DNA from: Elymus sibiricus
Lineage: Eukaryota; Streptophyta; Magnoliopsida; Poales; Poaceae
Direction of reading: 5' to 3'
Length of the DNA: 64,000 bases
Assembly (NCBI GenBank): GCA_039707655.1
Contig: CM077672.1
Coordinates: forward strand, 196,888,537-196,952,536
The position numbers and the translations under genes were made by a program. Of the stretch, positions 12,057-22,152 are shown piece after piece. The stretch's first letter is position 1. Every line of letters begins with the position of its first letter. Below the pieces are notes generated by a model that saw only the letters and a program-made list of their open reading frames with translations, did not search any database and had not been told where the DNA came from.

Positions 12057-13280
12057 CGCTACAGTGCCGTTCTTCGAGGTCTTGTTTGGCCGAGAGTATC
12101 TCGACCCACTTATCATTCAGTGCATCTTGATTGGCTTGCAGCTGCTGCTGCTTCCGTTTCATGCTTCGAGCAGTGGCCACAAGGCGTCGTCGGAACCGTT
12201 CTTGCTCAAAGGGGTCCTCGGTGCCCAGGCTCTCGTCCTTCTCAGATTGAGGTAAGTAATTGTCATTAGCCCCTTCAAAGAGGTCATCGGGGTCCTCATC
12301 TTCAGGAATTCCTGCGGGGCTGTGTGGCCGCCCTGGGAAGGCTTGAAAATCCTCTCCCGGGTTATCGGCATTGTCTGCCGCCGCGCCGGTGTTAGTGCCA
12401 GTGGCGTCCTGCCCACTGGGGTCCCCGTTGGCACCTCTCCCGCGCCTTCGCCGACGTCTTGACGGGTTCTTAGGAGTATCTACCATATATACGTCGTAGG
12501 TAGATGTTGCCGTCCACTTGCCAGTGTTAACCAACGGCGTAGTGGTTTCTGTAGGGCCGTCGACATCTTCATCCATGTCGGTAGCCTCGTCATAGTCTAA
12601 CACGTCAGTTAAATCGTCGACCGTGGCGACTAGGTGGGTGGTGGTGGAACATAAATCTCCCGATCGTCGGCTTTAAGTCCATCTTGTCATAGACCGAGGT
12701 CTGACTGTTCGAGATTGATAAGCTCTAGATTCGATCAAGCATCTCGTTTAGGTGACATAATTCCTCGGGGTTCATGGCTTGGCAATACGCCGGGCTGACC
12801 CAAAGTACGATTGGTGGGTCGCTTGACGCGTCCTCAGCCTCATGAGGGGCCGAAGTTGATTCCGGATTTGATACCCGAGTCGGTTCTAACCCGACATAGT
12901 ATCCGAAGCTGGGTCTGTACCAATGTCGTGGCTTAATGCCGGGACAAGGTCGCCTGAGGCGGGGGTAATTGATTCCTCCACAGGACCCTATGGGGCCAGG
13001 GGCTTGGCCCGACATCCTCGAGGGAGATCGGTTCCGAGGTCGAGCCCCCGATGTCTGATAAGCCCTCGATCCGGTCTGGCGTACAGCTTGAAAGGACGAG
13101 CTCACCGCGGGAATCCGCGGTGTATTCCAAACCTCCGAAAGTCACGACGTGACCCGGAGCGTAATTCTCGACGGGAGCCAGACGGCCCGTGGAGTCGGCG
13201 CAAAAGACCATGCTACCGAACACGAAGAGTTGGCCGGGGACGAAGATGTCCTCATGGCCGGTGCCACAGTTGATCTACAG
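12057..13280 (-). pseudogene. degenerate ORF of a minus-strand LTR element
   Basis: Reading leftward from about 13,270, the frame EDIFVPGQLFVFGSMVFCA continues to 12,933; other frames carry it on (12,725-13,105 and 12,057-12,603), so at least two frameshifts are present. The C-terminal part has an acidic stretch, an Arg-rich block (RRRRRRGRG) and a predicted coiled coil around RSMKRKQQQLQANQDALNDK. I recognise the style of protein from non-autonomous Triticeae LTR elements, but I see no reverse transcriptase, integrase or protease motif. The ORF is cut at 12,057 by the Fatima-type LTR. Function unknown. Confidence 0.6.
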
Positions 13281-13336
13281 ATAAGCCATCAATCTTTTTG
13301 TTGATCTCACAGCGGAACTCTCAGTGAAAGCACCAG

Positions 13337-13750
13337 TGTCGGTGGTAAAACCAGCAGACCTTTCGAAGAGGGAATACCCTACGTCCTGCTTTGATTATAT
13401 TGATGATGGAGTATCGAGTACAAGCTTGATCTACCTCGAGATCGTAAGGAGAGGTCTAACCCTAAGGCTAGGTGAATGGTGATTGTGATTCCGTCCCTTC
13501 TATGGGCTAAACCCTTTGGCTTATATACACGCCATGTAGGGCATCTAGGGTTACATGGTGGGTATCCAGGGACGCATATGAGGCGGCAGGAGATGTCTTG
13601 GAGTATACGCCAAGTCTTCGGTAGGCGCAGTCTTGATCACGTCCAAGCGTGTAGCTTCCGGAGTCCATCTGAAGGAGAGTGAGGGCCCTCAGGCCCAGCC
13701 GAGGACTATGGGCCGACTAGGTTAGCACCCCCAAGTCCAGGACACCGTCA
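13337..13750 (-). mobile_element. 5' LTR (414 bp) of the same minus-strand element
   Basis: Plus-strand edges are TGTCGG (13,337) and ACACCGTCA (13,750), i.e. TG...CA; on the minus strand the LTR begins TGACGGTGTCC. A TATA-like GGCTTATATACACG is at about 13,518-13,531. Just inside, minus-strand TGGTGCTTTCA is a plausible primer site. The sequence outside (CATAG...) is an unrelated coding fragment, consistent with an insertion edge. Confidence 0.65.
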
Positions 13751-13909
13751 CATAGTGTGGGGCGTGGTGCCCGCCGTGCACGTCCAGGACCTTGTCGATG
13801 CTGCGCCCGTGCGAGAATTCCCGCCGCGTCTGGCGGTTGTACTGGTACAGCGGGGCGTGCTGGCGTAGCAATTGAGCAGCTCATTCCATCCCTCAAAGAG
13901 GATGTCGTG
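13751..13909 (-). pseudogene. C-terminal piece of a gene-like fragment (copy A)
   Basis: The minus strand reads QLLRQHAPLYQYNRQTRREF followed by SHGRSIDKVLDVHGG, an open, codon-like stretch. It joins across the 13,910-23,706 insertion to the piece at 23,712-23,962 (the TCGTG target duplication is shared), giving the natural order GVDSPFWHDILFEGWNE...QLLRQH. It is cut at its other end by the LTR at 13,750. The family looks like the abundant Triticeae hypothetical proteins with a PPDMR..GGW motif; no enzyme activity can be assigned. Confidence 0.5.
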
Positions 13910-14255
13910 TGAAAGCACATTTCCTCCCTTGGTGGATTTGGTAATTCATAACAGCATATATCTCATTGAACTAATGTCCATTCAAGATTAAGATTTCAGG
14001 ATGTTCAATGATTGGCATGGCATGGACTAGAGATGTGGACCCCTCAAAATGCTAAGGACAAGGATTTGCAAAAGCTCAAGACTCTACATTTTTGGTTTAG
14101 TGATCCAAGATCACATTGAGTCCATAGGAAAGCCAATACTATTAAAAGGGGATGAGGTGTTGCTTAATGGTCTTTTTGCTCAAGTGCTTATTGACAGTAC
14201 TCCTAAACCCTCAACCACTCTCTCTACCCAAATATGTCCAAAACCTACATTCCAA

Positions 14256-14646
14256 CTCGGCCCCACCGATATTTCCTATCTGGACCCACCGAGTTCATCC
14301 AAGACTTAGCCACTGCCAAAACCCTAACAAATCGGATCCACCGAAATGGATCTCGGTCCCACCGAGATGGCCTTACCAACTCTCTGTAATCGTTTGCACT
14401 TACTTCGGTCTCACCGAGTTTTGCGAATCGGTCTCACCGAGATGGCTTGCCAAGTCTCTGTTGCCTTATTGCTTCACTTCGGTCCTACCGAGTTGATGCA
14501 ATCGATGCCACCGAGATGAGGGTTGCCCTAAGCCATTGCACTTCGGTCCATCCGAGTTGTCCGTATCGGTCCCACCGAAATGCCTAACGTTCATATCTTT
14601 TACACAATTCGGTGCCACCGAGTCTTCTGAATCGGTGCTATTGAGT
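14256..14646. repeat. array of TCGGT-N-ACCGA hairpins in U3 of the 5' LTR
   Basis: About a dozen short inverted repeats of the form (C/T)TCGGT NNN ACCGA(G/A), e.g. TTCGGTCTCACCGAGTT and ATCGGTCTCACCGAGATG, mostly in pairs about 20-25 bases apart. Stems are five to six base pairs with three- to five-base loops. The array lies immediately upstream of the TATA box. Confidence 0.85.
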
Positions 14647-14685
14647 TGGGTCAAAAGTGTGTAACGGTTGGATTTTGTGTGGAGG

Positions 14686-14695
14686 CTATATATAC
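14686..14695 (+). promoter_or_regulatory. TATA box of the 5' LTR
   Basis: CTATATATAC in the context GTGGAGGCTATATATACCCCTCC, conserved in the 3' LTR at about 22,906-22,915. It marks the likely U3/R boundary about 30 bases downstream. Confidence 0.7.
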
Positions 14696-15492
14696 CCCTC
14701 CACCACCTCCTTCTCAGTAAGGAGAGCCATCAGAATGTGCCTACACTTCCACCATACATTTTCTGAGAGAGAACTACCTACTCATGTGTTGAGATCAAGC
14801 TATTCCATTCCTACCATTTGAATCTTGATTTCTAGCCTTTCCCAAGTTGCTTTCCACTCAAATCCTTCTTCCGCCATAGCCAAATCTGTGAGGAGTTGTT
14901 TGAGTGCTGGGAAGACTATCATTTGAAGCACAAGAGCAAGGAGTTCATCAACAACACACCGTCTATTACCTTTTGGAGAGTGGTGTCTCCTAGATTGGTT
15001 AGGTGTCACTTGGGAGGCTCCGACATGATGTGGAGTTGAACCAAGGAGTTTGTAAGGGCAAGGAGATCGCCTACTTCATGAAGATCTACCCCGAGTGAGG
15101 CTAGTCCTTCGTGGACGTAAGCCATGGTGGAATATACAAGGTTGCTTCTTCGTGGACCCTTCGTGGGTGGAGCCTTCCGTGGACTCGCGCAGCCGTTACC
15201 CTTTGTGGGTTGAAGTCTCCATCAACGTGGACGTACGATAGCAACACCTATCGGAACCACGCCAAAAATCACCGTGTCTTCATTGCGTTTGAAATCTCCA
15301 ATCCCCTCCTTTACATACATATGCAATTGCTTACTTTCCGCTGCTATACTCTTAGAATTGCATGTGTAGGGTGATGCTTGACATGTACTATTGCTAAAAT
15401 CTACCCACAACTAAAATTGGGAAAAGGTTAGGTTTTATTTGGTCAAGTAGTCTAATCACCCCCCCCTCTAGACACACTTTCGATCCAACAAG

Positions 15493-15504
15493 TGGTATCA
15501 GAGC
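15493..15504 (+). other. primer binding site (initiator Met-tRNA type)
   Basis: TGGTATCAGAGC two bases after the LTR end; complementary to the 3' end of initiator tRNA-Met. Confidence 0.93.
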
Positions 15505-15574
15505 TTTGGTCTCCGTAAGCCTTGATTTCCATTGCTTTGGTGATCATAGCCTTGGTTTCACAACCTAGGAGAGT

Positions 15575-17332
15575 ATGGCGTCTAGTGAGGGTAACTATCA
15601 CCGTAGAGGTCCATATTTTGATGGTACAAACTTTGCTAGTTGGAAACATAAGATGAAAATGCATATTCTTGGTCCTAACCCTGCCGTTTGGGTTGTTGTT
15701 CGTGTTGGCTTGCAAGGTGACTTCTTTGAGGATGGCAAGGAACCGGATCGTGAAGCAACCCCGGAAGAATTGAAGATGTTGCAATACAATGCTCAAGCTT
15801 GCGACATTCTATTCAACGGTTTATGTCCCGAAGAATTCAACAAAATCAGCCGCCTCGAGAATGCAAAGGAAATTTGGGATACTTTGGTTGATATGCATGA
15901 GGGTACCGAGTCCGTCAAGGAATCTAAGTTGGATGTGCTTCAAAGTCAACTTGACAAGTTCAAGATGAAGGATGGTGAAGGAGTCGCTGAGATGTACTCT
16001 AGGCTTGCTCTCATCACAAATGAGATTGCCGGCTTAGGAAGTGAAGAGATGACCGACAGATTCATCATCAAGAAGATACTTAGAGCTTTGGATGGAAAAT
16101 ATGATACCGTCTGCACATTGATCCAAATGATGCCAAATTACAAAGATCTCAAGCCCACGGAAGTCATTGGAAGGATTGTTACTCATGAAATGTCACTCAA
16201 GGACAAAGAAGAGCTGCACAACAAATCAAGTGGTGCTTACAAAGCCTCAACCGATGCTCTAACAACTCCAAGTGACAAGCTAGTATCCAATGAAGAGATT
16301 AGCCTAATGGTGAAAAGGTTCAACAAGTTCTACAAGAACAAAGGGAAAGAAAGAAGCTCTAGCTCAAGACACTATGAGAGAAGATCATCAAGTCGTGACC
16401 GTAATTGCTACAATTGTGGGAAACCCGGACACTACTCCAATGAGTGTACGGCTCCCTACAAGAAAAGAGACGAATCACCAAGAGGAAGACATAGAAGAGA
16501 TGAATCACCTCATAAGGAGAGAAGGAGTAGAGATGATCGTTATGACCGAAGACACTCTCGAAGAAGCAAGGATTCGGAGAGGAAGGACAGGTCATCCAAG
16601 AGCTACACAAGAAGAAGACATCAAGCTCATGTTGGTGAATGGGTTTCCGACTCCGACTCCGACAACCACTCCGAGAGAAGTTATCACTCCAACTCCGACT
16701 ATAGTCAAGATGAAGGTGTTGCCGGACTTGCACTTGTGTCATCCAACTCCTATGATCTATTTGACTCACCAAATGAAGGAATTGGAAGATGCTTCATGGC
16801 AAAAGGCCCCAAGGTATCACACCCCGAGTATCTTGATTTCAATAGTGATGAAGATGATTTGCTTGATGATGATGATTTACTTGTTGACAAGGATAGTAAT
16901 GTGAGCTATAATGAAAATGCTAGTAATCATGATAGTCAAGAGGAAACGAGTGACAATGCTATGAAGGAGATTAAGCGTCTAACTAAAGAACTAAATGCTC
17001 TTAAGTTAGCTCATGAAACAACTCAAGAGGATCATAGAGAACTTCTAAGAACTCATGAGAAGCTACGCTTCGAGAAGCTAAATTTAGAGCAAGAGCATGA
17101 GTTTTTTAAAGCTATCAATGATGATCTTCGAAAGAAGAGTTCTTCATATCTTGCCAAACGTTTACTCTTGTCTACCTTTATGCCACAAGTTAAACCTAAG
17201 CAAACTAGAAACAAGGGTAAAAATGGTTCTACCTCTAGTAGTAACAATAACAATGCTAAATCCAATATTGTTGCTTCTAGTAGTTCTATTGATTCCACTA
17301 ATGATTCTCTTAGCCAAGTTACACTTGAGTAA
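15575..17332 (+). CDS. Gag-like protein, Copia type
   Basis: 585 aa. The N-terminus has YFDGTNFASWKHKM, the typical start of Copia gag, followed by the helical LDVLQSQLDKFKMKDGEGVA region. A CX2CX4HX4C knuckle, CYNCGKPGHYSNEC, is at residues 278-291. Then comes a basic Arg/Ser-Asp stretch (about 295-350), an acidic DDDD region (about 430) and a predicted coiled coil (about 465-525). Such proteins coat and package the element's RNA. The frame stops at a TAA (17,330) but continues open in the same frame for 144 more codons, so the stop is probably a nonsense change inside a longer gag. Start: first ATG after the primer site with the family's usual N-terminus. Confidence 0.85.
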   Translation: MASSEGNYHRRGPYFDGTNFASWKHKMKMHILGPNPAVWVVVRVGLQGDFFEDGKEPDREATPEELKMLQYNAQACDILFNGLCPEEFNKISRLENAKEIWDTLVDMHEGTESVKESKLDVLQSQLDKFKMKDGEGVAEMYSRLALITNEIAGLGSEEMTDRFIIKKILRALDGKYDTVCTLIQMMPNYKDLKPTEVIGRIVTHEMSLKDKEELHNKSSGAYKASTDALTTPSDKLVSNEEISLMVKRFNKFYKNKGKERSSSSRHYERRSSSRDRNCYNCGKPGHYSNECTAPYKKRDESPRGRHRRDESPHKERRSRDDRYDRRHSRRSKDSERKDRSSKSYTRRRHQAHVGEWVSDSDSDNHSERSYHSNSDYSQDEGVAGLALVSSNSYDLFDSPNEGIGRCFMAKGPKVSHPEYLDFNSDEDDLLDDDDLLVDKDSNVSYNENASNHDSQEETSDNAMKEIKRLTKELNALKLAHETTQEDHRELLRTHEKLRFEKLNLEQEHEFFKAINDDLRKKSSSYLAKRLLLSTFMPQVKPKQTRNKGKNGSTSSSNNNNAKSNIVASSSSIDSTNDSLSQVTLE

Positions 17333-17764
17333 GAAAATATGCTATTGAAAGGAATTATAGAAAAAGGTGTCTACAAGAGTCTTGCCGGGAGTAAGCAATT
17401 TGAGGAAATTGTATGCAAGCAAGGAAGGCACCGGAAGAACCAAGGTGTTGATTTTGTACTAAAGTTCAATGCCGATGGAGTTGAGTGGGAAGAACAATAC
17501 CCCAAGACGAAGTTTGTTCCTCAACAAGAGAAGTATGATCCTACTTCCTTCAAGGGAACACAAGCTCAAGAAGATCTTCCACCACAAGACCACAAGCTAA
17601 AAGGCAAGGACAAGCTTCAAGAAGAGATTGATTCATTTGAAGAAGCTCCTCAAGCCATGGTCAAGTGGGTTCCCAAGACTTCATCAAGTTCTACTTCATC
17701 AAGTGCTACTACAACTCCAAGGATTCCCATCAAGTTTATGTGGGTCCAAAAGAAGAAGAACTAG
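17333..17764 (+). pseudogene. C-terminal extension of gag beyond the TAA
   Basis: In frame with gag and directly after its TAA, it reads ENMLLKGIIEKGVYKSLAGS and on to QGRHRKNQGV and a Lys-rich end (FMWVQKKKN) before a TAG. The block is Gln/Lys/Glu rich with a Ser/Thr run near the end. I take it as the original C-terminus of gag. No protease or integrase follows. Confidence 0.6.
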
Positions 17765-18587
17765 AGAGTTCTTGAGGGTGACTCCGCCAACAAACTCCAC
17801 TCATATTCTTGATGGCAAGAACTTGTGCAACCAACTTCCACATTTTGCACTAGTTCATGGAGTCACAAACCCTCTTGTTGGTAAGGCAAGGGACGAGGTA
17901 TTCAATGCATTCATGGACATCATCATATGTGTATTTCACTCTATGTCTATGGATATTCTTGTATGTTCCTTGTGTGAGACTAACCCATGTAGGTATTGAA
18001 AGCACAAAACTCCAAAGGATTGCTCCCAACTCTTGATGGTCTACATCAACATTGAGCATCCACATTTTCAACATTTACATGAAGTCATCATCGACAAAAC
18101 CCAAGGTTAGTTCATCCCTCTTAGGGGGGACATCACATCTAGGGGGAGCTTTGCTCTAAGCAATTGAGCTAAAGCAACTCTAATGGTGTGAACACATCAA
18201 TGCTTTATGTGAAAGCGGCAACCCCACTTGTGCTTAAACGATGAGTATGACCTATGATCAAATGTTCTCATTTGGCTCCTAAGTCAATATACTCATATAT
18301 AGATGACCTAGTCATCGCCACTGCTTGATAGATGCTAGAATTGGTTGTGCATGTTTGACACATATTTCATTTGCTATCTTATTGTGTGAGCATGTTGGTT
18401 TGCATGTTTTCATCATTCGAGAACATCCATTTGTTGTTTTGATTGTCTTGGTTTTTCTGGCCAAGTGGATGTACAAGAATGCCTAAGTACCTTCTCTAGC
18501 TATCTATGCTTTCTTGTCTCAAATTATATTCTTGCTGCATCACAAAAATTGAACAAGTCTTTTTCGGACCCTCTGGGTGAGGAGCAC
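17765..18587 (+). other. non-coding internal segment between gag and the second unit
   Basis: No ORF of note. It contains two AGGGGG-rich spots (about 18,121 and 18,141) and T-rich stretches. In an autonomous Copia element the protease and integrase would begin here, so it marks where pol is missing. Confidence 0.5.
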
Positions 18588-18808
18588 TCGGAGCCACCGA
18601 TCTGAAAGGGCTGAACCTCCAAAACCTTCTATCTGATTTCGGCCGAACCAATTCACTCAAACTCGGTCCAACCGAAATCACTTAGATTGATCTAGGTTTT
18701 CCATCTCGGTGCTACCGAATTGAACCATTTCGGCGCCACCGATGTGCTAAACTGCGTGCAGTTACACATATCGGTGCCACCGAGTTGTTCAACTCGACGC
18801 CACCGACA
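18588..18808. repeat. second array of TCGGT/ACCGA hairpins, upstream of ORF2
   Basis: Units such as CTCGGAGCCACCGAT, CTCGGTGCTACCGAATT and ATCGGTGCCACCGAGTT. It has the same motif and pairing as the LTR arrays and likewise ends a short distance before a TATA box. Confidence 0.8.
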
Positions 18809-18817
18809 GCGTACGGG

Positions 18818-18826
18818 TATATATAT
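18818..18826 (+). promoter_or_regulatory. internal TATA box and start of a second transcription unit
   Basis: GGTATATATATCGCG follows the hairpin array by ten bases. About 50-180 bases downstream the sequence turns GC rich (18,850-19,000), like a plant 5' exon. A donor-like GG/GTGAG occurs at about 19,007 and an acceptor-like CATTCACAG at 19,498, 15 bases before the ATG of ORF2. I infer promoter, untranslated exon, ~0.49-kb intron, then ORF2. No transcript evidence is available here. Confidence 0.5.
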
Positions 18827-19160
18827 CGCGTGGACCGAATGGTTGAAATTTCTCGACCCCACTCGTTCCCGCTCCCCGTTGCTGCCATCGCCCTTCGTCT
18901 TCGGACTTTGCCGTCGTCTCCAGCGCGCCCTCGCCGCCGGATTCCGCCGCCGTCAACGGAAATCTGCCCCACCGTTGCCGCCGTAGAGGATCTCCACCAA
19001 GTTAGGGTGAGATTCGATCCCTCTCGTGCTCCCATTTCCGATTCAATGCACGATTGGACTGCCTGAATTCATTCCACGGATTGAGAACTCCTGTTACACT
19101 ACAAACTCCGTAGATTAGATGCGAGTAAAAATTTTAGGTTTAAGTTTCCGCCGAATGCAT

Positions 19161-19391
19161 CTCGGACCGACCGATTCGAAATTTCCGGTCCCACCGATTT
19201 GGCCTCTGGCCATAGCACTAGTACATCTCGGTGCCACCGAGTTGTGCGAATCGGTGAGACCGAAAGTAAATAGCAGTGAAACCCTAGCAACTCGGAGTCA
19301 CCGAAACCCATCTCGGTCTGACCGAAGTGGTGTGCAAGGTTTCTGTAGTGTGCTTCGGTATCACCGAGATGATCAACTCGGTCCATCCGAA
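19161..19391. repeat. third array of TCGGT/ACCGA hairpins, inside the inferred intron
   Basis: Units such as CTCGGACCGACCGATT, CTCGGTGCCACCGAGTT, CTCGGTCTGACCGAAG and TTCGGTATCACCGAGAT. Lies within the putative intron of the second unit. Confidence 0.8.
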
Positions 19392-19513
19392 ATGCATCCT
19401 GTGAAAATTTGAAACAAAGAGTTGAACTCAAATTTTATGAAAAAATATCTGCTTTTTGTGATGACTCATCTACTCTGCCCATACCTATCCATTCACAGGG
19501 TCAGCTCAGCAAG

Positions 19514-21592
19514 ATGTCAGACAACAGTGACAGTCAGAACAGATCTGAACAGCATGCAGAAATGAGTGAAGGGTCAAGCCCAGCTGAAAGTTTCTATGAG
19601 GGAGAGAGGAGCTCTCCAGATCTTCCTAAAGCTGCAACCAGAACAAGGAAGAAGAAAACCTCAGACAGTGAGGATGAGGATTTTGTTGCTAGCGAAGCAG
19701 CAATCAAGAAAAAGAGAGTCGTGCTTGCTAAGGAGTACAGCACCAAACCATCAACTGCCAAAGAGAGAACTGCTGTGAGGAAAGTTCCAAAGCAGATTGT
19801 GCAATTCACTCTTGAAGAGCCTAGTGACACAGATCCAGCTGCAGGTGGCAAGAAGAAGAGAGTAAGGAAAACTACTGCCCGTGTGATTGGCAGACCCTCC
19901 ATGATGATTGATGAGGAGGAAGAGGAGGAGGAGCCAGAAGCCACTGCACCTCCAGCCAAGTCTCAAAATCTTATGACTGATGCAATCAAGACTGCTGCCC
20001 CCAAGTCCAAGCCTAAGGTGTCAGCACCAAAGAGATCAACCAAGAACATATCAGCTACTGAGAAGAACAAGGCCCCAGTGCCTGAGTCAAACGTTGATGA
20101 AGAGCCTCTAGTGCTCAGAAAATTGAAGCCAAAGATACCAGACCATGACAATGCACACCCAGTTGCGGAGAATATGATGCTAAGGAAAGATAAAGGACTG
20201 CGTCAGTGGAGACTGTCAGATCCTTATGCTGCAAGAAGGAAGACAGCTTGTGATTATCGCTTTCACACTTGTGAACAACAAGATTTCTATGAAACCGTTC
20301 TGTTGGATAAGAAGCCCATAGTCAGTGACATGAGATGGGTGGATTGGGAATACATTGATGAGAATGAAGATTATTTTCCCCATGTCCACGAGAGCTTCAG
20401 GATTGCAGGTGTTGATGACTTTGTTGGAAAGAAGTTGACCAAGTGGAATGACGAAATGGTCATGCAATTCTACTCTACAGCACCCAAGGAAGAGGATGAT
20501 GGCCGCATTATATGGATGACTGAGGGTATAAGATACCAGTCTACCATCTCTGAGTGGGCAAGTCTTCTTGGTGCACCCAAGGAAGAGGATGATGACATAG
20601 ACATTTATGCCAAGCTCAAGATGGATCACAACTCCATGAAGAACATGTATACTGCAATTCCAGAGAAAGACCTTGAGACTCACAAACTTGGATCAGTGAA
20701 GCATCTGCTCCCAGGATTAGCCACAACGAACACCATCTTGCGGTACACCTTGTTGCCCAAGTCAGGAGATGACAAAATGATTCGTGGCCACTCCATCAAT
20801 TTGCTGCATTTGTTTGATACACCTCAGAAATTCAAGGTGATGAGCCTGATAGTAGAGACTATCAAGAGGACTGCAGCAGATCAGAAGAGATCGTGCGGAT
20901 ATGCTCCACATATTCAGATATTGATCAATTCCAAGGTTGGAACCAACACATACCTTCTTGATCGAGAGCATTTGCCTTTGCGTCCAGATTTTGAGGACAA
21001 TGTGATAGTGATGGATCCTTCGCATCCCACTTCAGCACAAGCCCAAGAGAAGATCCGCAAAGCAAAAGAAGCAAAAGCAGCTCAGGAGGCATCAGCTCCA
21101 AATGCTCCAATTGCCAATCTCAAGACACCCAAGGACCAAATGACATATCTGCTTGAAGCCACTCTGAGGATTGAGCGAAGTTTGGCCAACCTCACCCAGA
21201 CCCAAGCTAGTTTTGAGCGGATTATTGAGACAAAATTTCATGATCTAGATGTCAAGGTGACAGAGATTCAGACTACAGTGGAGCAGCTGCAGAATGATGT
21301 TGATGCTGTCAAGACAGCCCCATCAGATGACAGTGGAGATGACAGACCAACCACAGAGCGTTTTCAGACAGTGCCCAGAGCAGCCAGGTCTGCTGCAATA
21401 CCAGTTGTGGATCCATGGACCACAGTATCTGCACCAGCTGCTACTGCCACAGTGCCACCTCAGGTCTCTACTCCACCAGCCCCACAGACATCTGCAGAAG
21501 CCTTCGCGGATGCTCTTCTCTCAACGCCATCTACGCACACCGGAGTTGCCAGCAGGAGGTCGCCTTCAGGAGCTTCGGAGGACCGTGCTTAG
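19514..21592 (+). CDS. second ORF of the non-autonomous element, plant-transposon-protein-like
   Basis: 692 aa from MSDNSDSQNRSEQH; the frame is open further upstream to 19,409, but that part lies in the inferred intron. Residues 1-190 are acidic/basic low complexity with likely nuclear localisation runs (TRTRKKKTSDSEDED, AIKKKR). Residues about 235-490 form a globular domain (DFYETVLLDKKPIVSDMRW, DDGRIIWMTEGIRY). Then come a Lys/Ala/Glu helix (about 510-530), a coiled coil (about 545-605) and a Pro/Thr/Ala tail. The middle resembles in layout the 'putative plant transposon protein' domain found with plant LTR elements; that assignment is from memory and tentative. No catalytic motif is visible. 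It is intact over 2.1 kb, unlike pol genes elsewhere in the window. Confidence 0.75.
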   Translation: MSDNSDSQNRSEQHAEMSEGSSPAESFYEGERSSPDLPKAATRTRKKKTSDSEDEDFVASEAAIKKKRVVLAKEYSTKPSTAKERTAVRKVPKQIVQFTLEEPSDTDPAAGGKKKRVRKTTARVIGRPSMMIDEEEEEEEPEATAPPAKSQNLMTDAIKTAAPKSKPKVSAPKRSTKNISATEKNKAPVPESNVDEEPLVLRKLKPKIPDHDNAHPVAENMMLRKDKGLRQWRLSDPYAARRKTACDYRFHTCEQQDFYETVLLDKKPIVSDMRWVDWEYIDENEDYFPHVHESFRIAGVDDFVGKKLTKWNDEMVMQFYSTAPKEEDDGRIIWMTEGIRYQSTISEWASLLGAPKEEDDDIDIYAKLKMDHNSMKNMYTAIPEKDLETHKLGSVKHLLPGLATTNTILRYTLLPKSGDDKMIRGHSINLLHLFDTPQKFKVMSLIVETIKRTAADQKRSCGYAPHIQILINSKVGTNTYLLDREHLPLRPDFEDNVIVMDPSHPTSAQAQEKIRKAKEAKAAQEASAPNAPIANLKTPKDQMTYLLEATLRIERSLANLTQTQASFERIIETKFHDLDVKVTEIQTTVEQLQNDVDAVKTAPSDDSGDDRPTTERFQTVPRAARSAAIPVVDPWTTVSAPAATATVPPQVSTPPAPQTSAEAFADALLSTPSTHTGVASRRSPSGASEDRA

Positions 21593-22138
21593 AGTGCCGA
21601 TTAGTCCTATACCTATTCGATCTTTTTGGTACTTGTTGCCAAAGGGGGGGAATTTGTATAGATCTTAGCTTCGAGAGAGAGAGTTTCGCTTTGCTTTGCC
21701 CATTGGATTTCTCTCGAGTTCTTTTGCTACTTATTTGCTTGTTGGTACTTTGTTATGTGTGTGCTTGCTACAGTGCTTGTGAGATATTCTGTCGTTTATG
21801 CTTGTGAGATATTATGCTTCATGTGATTGATCATACTATGCTTATTGTGATGATCTATGCTTATCTTTACCATTATCCTGTATGATCACTTACTTATGTT
21901 GGTGATGCATGCTTTCTATTCCAATCATATCATTTTGCGCGCTCCACCATGTTGTATGTGACATGGAAGAGTGACCCATAAGCCTAATCGATTGTGTATT
22001 TGCATTCAAACGCAAATTTTTAATAATGCACAAATTTAGGGGGAGCTCTTGCTTATCACATACTTCTCAAAGCGACGATGTATTTCATTCATTTAATCAT
22101 TTGTCGAACCTTTGATCTATATGTTGTCATCAATTACC
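21593..22138 (+). other. 3' internal non-coding segment
   Basis: T-rich sequence with repeats of TGTGAGATATTCTGTCG/TGTGAGATATTATGC near 21,778-21,815 and AGGGGGAG at about 22,038. No gene seen; likely 3' UTR of the second unit and of the genomic RNA. Confidence 0.45.
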
Positions 22139-22152
22139 AAAAAGGGGGAGAT
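22139..22152 (+). other. polypurine tract
   Basis: AAAAAGGGGGAGAT abuts the TGAAAGC start of the 3' LTR. Confidence 0.88.

Larger units (their letters stand above)
13910..15490 (+). repeat. 5' LTR of the non-autonomous element
   Basis: Begins TGAAAGCACATTTCCTCCC and ends CGATCCAACA. Compared with the 3' LTR it shows single-base changes and short indels; the 3' LTR lacks about 27 bases that here follow the CCACCGAGTC at about 14,620. The high similarity indicates a fairly recent insertion. Confidence 0.93.

Noticed and set aside
14256..14646. Hairpin array as a CRISPR array
   Set aside because: Units are short, irregularly spaced and without unique spacers; the genome is a plant nuclear one.
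15493..15504. TGGTATCAGAGC sites as tRNA gene ends
   Set aside because: They are primer binding sites next to LTRs; no tRNA cloverleaf surrounds them.
19409..19513. The Met at 19,409 as start of ORF2
   Set aside because: It lies in the inferred intron, next to a hairpin array; the sequence after the acceptor-like CACAG leads into the ATG at 19,514, whose protein start (MSDNSDSQ) is typical of an acidic N-terminus.
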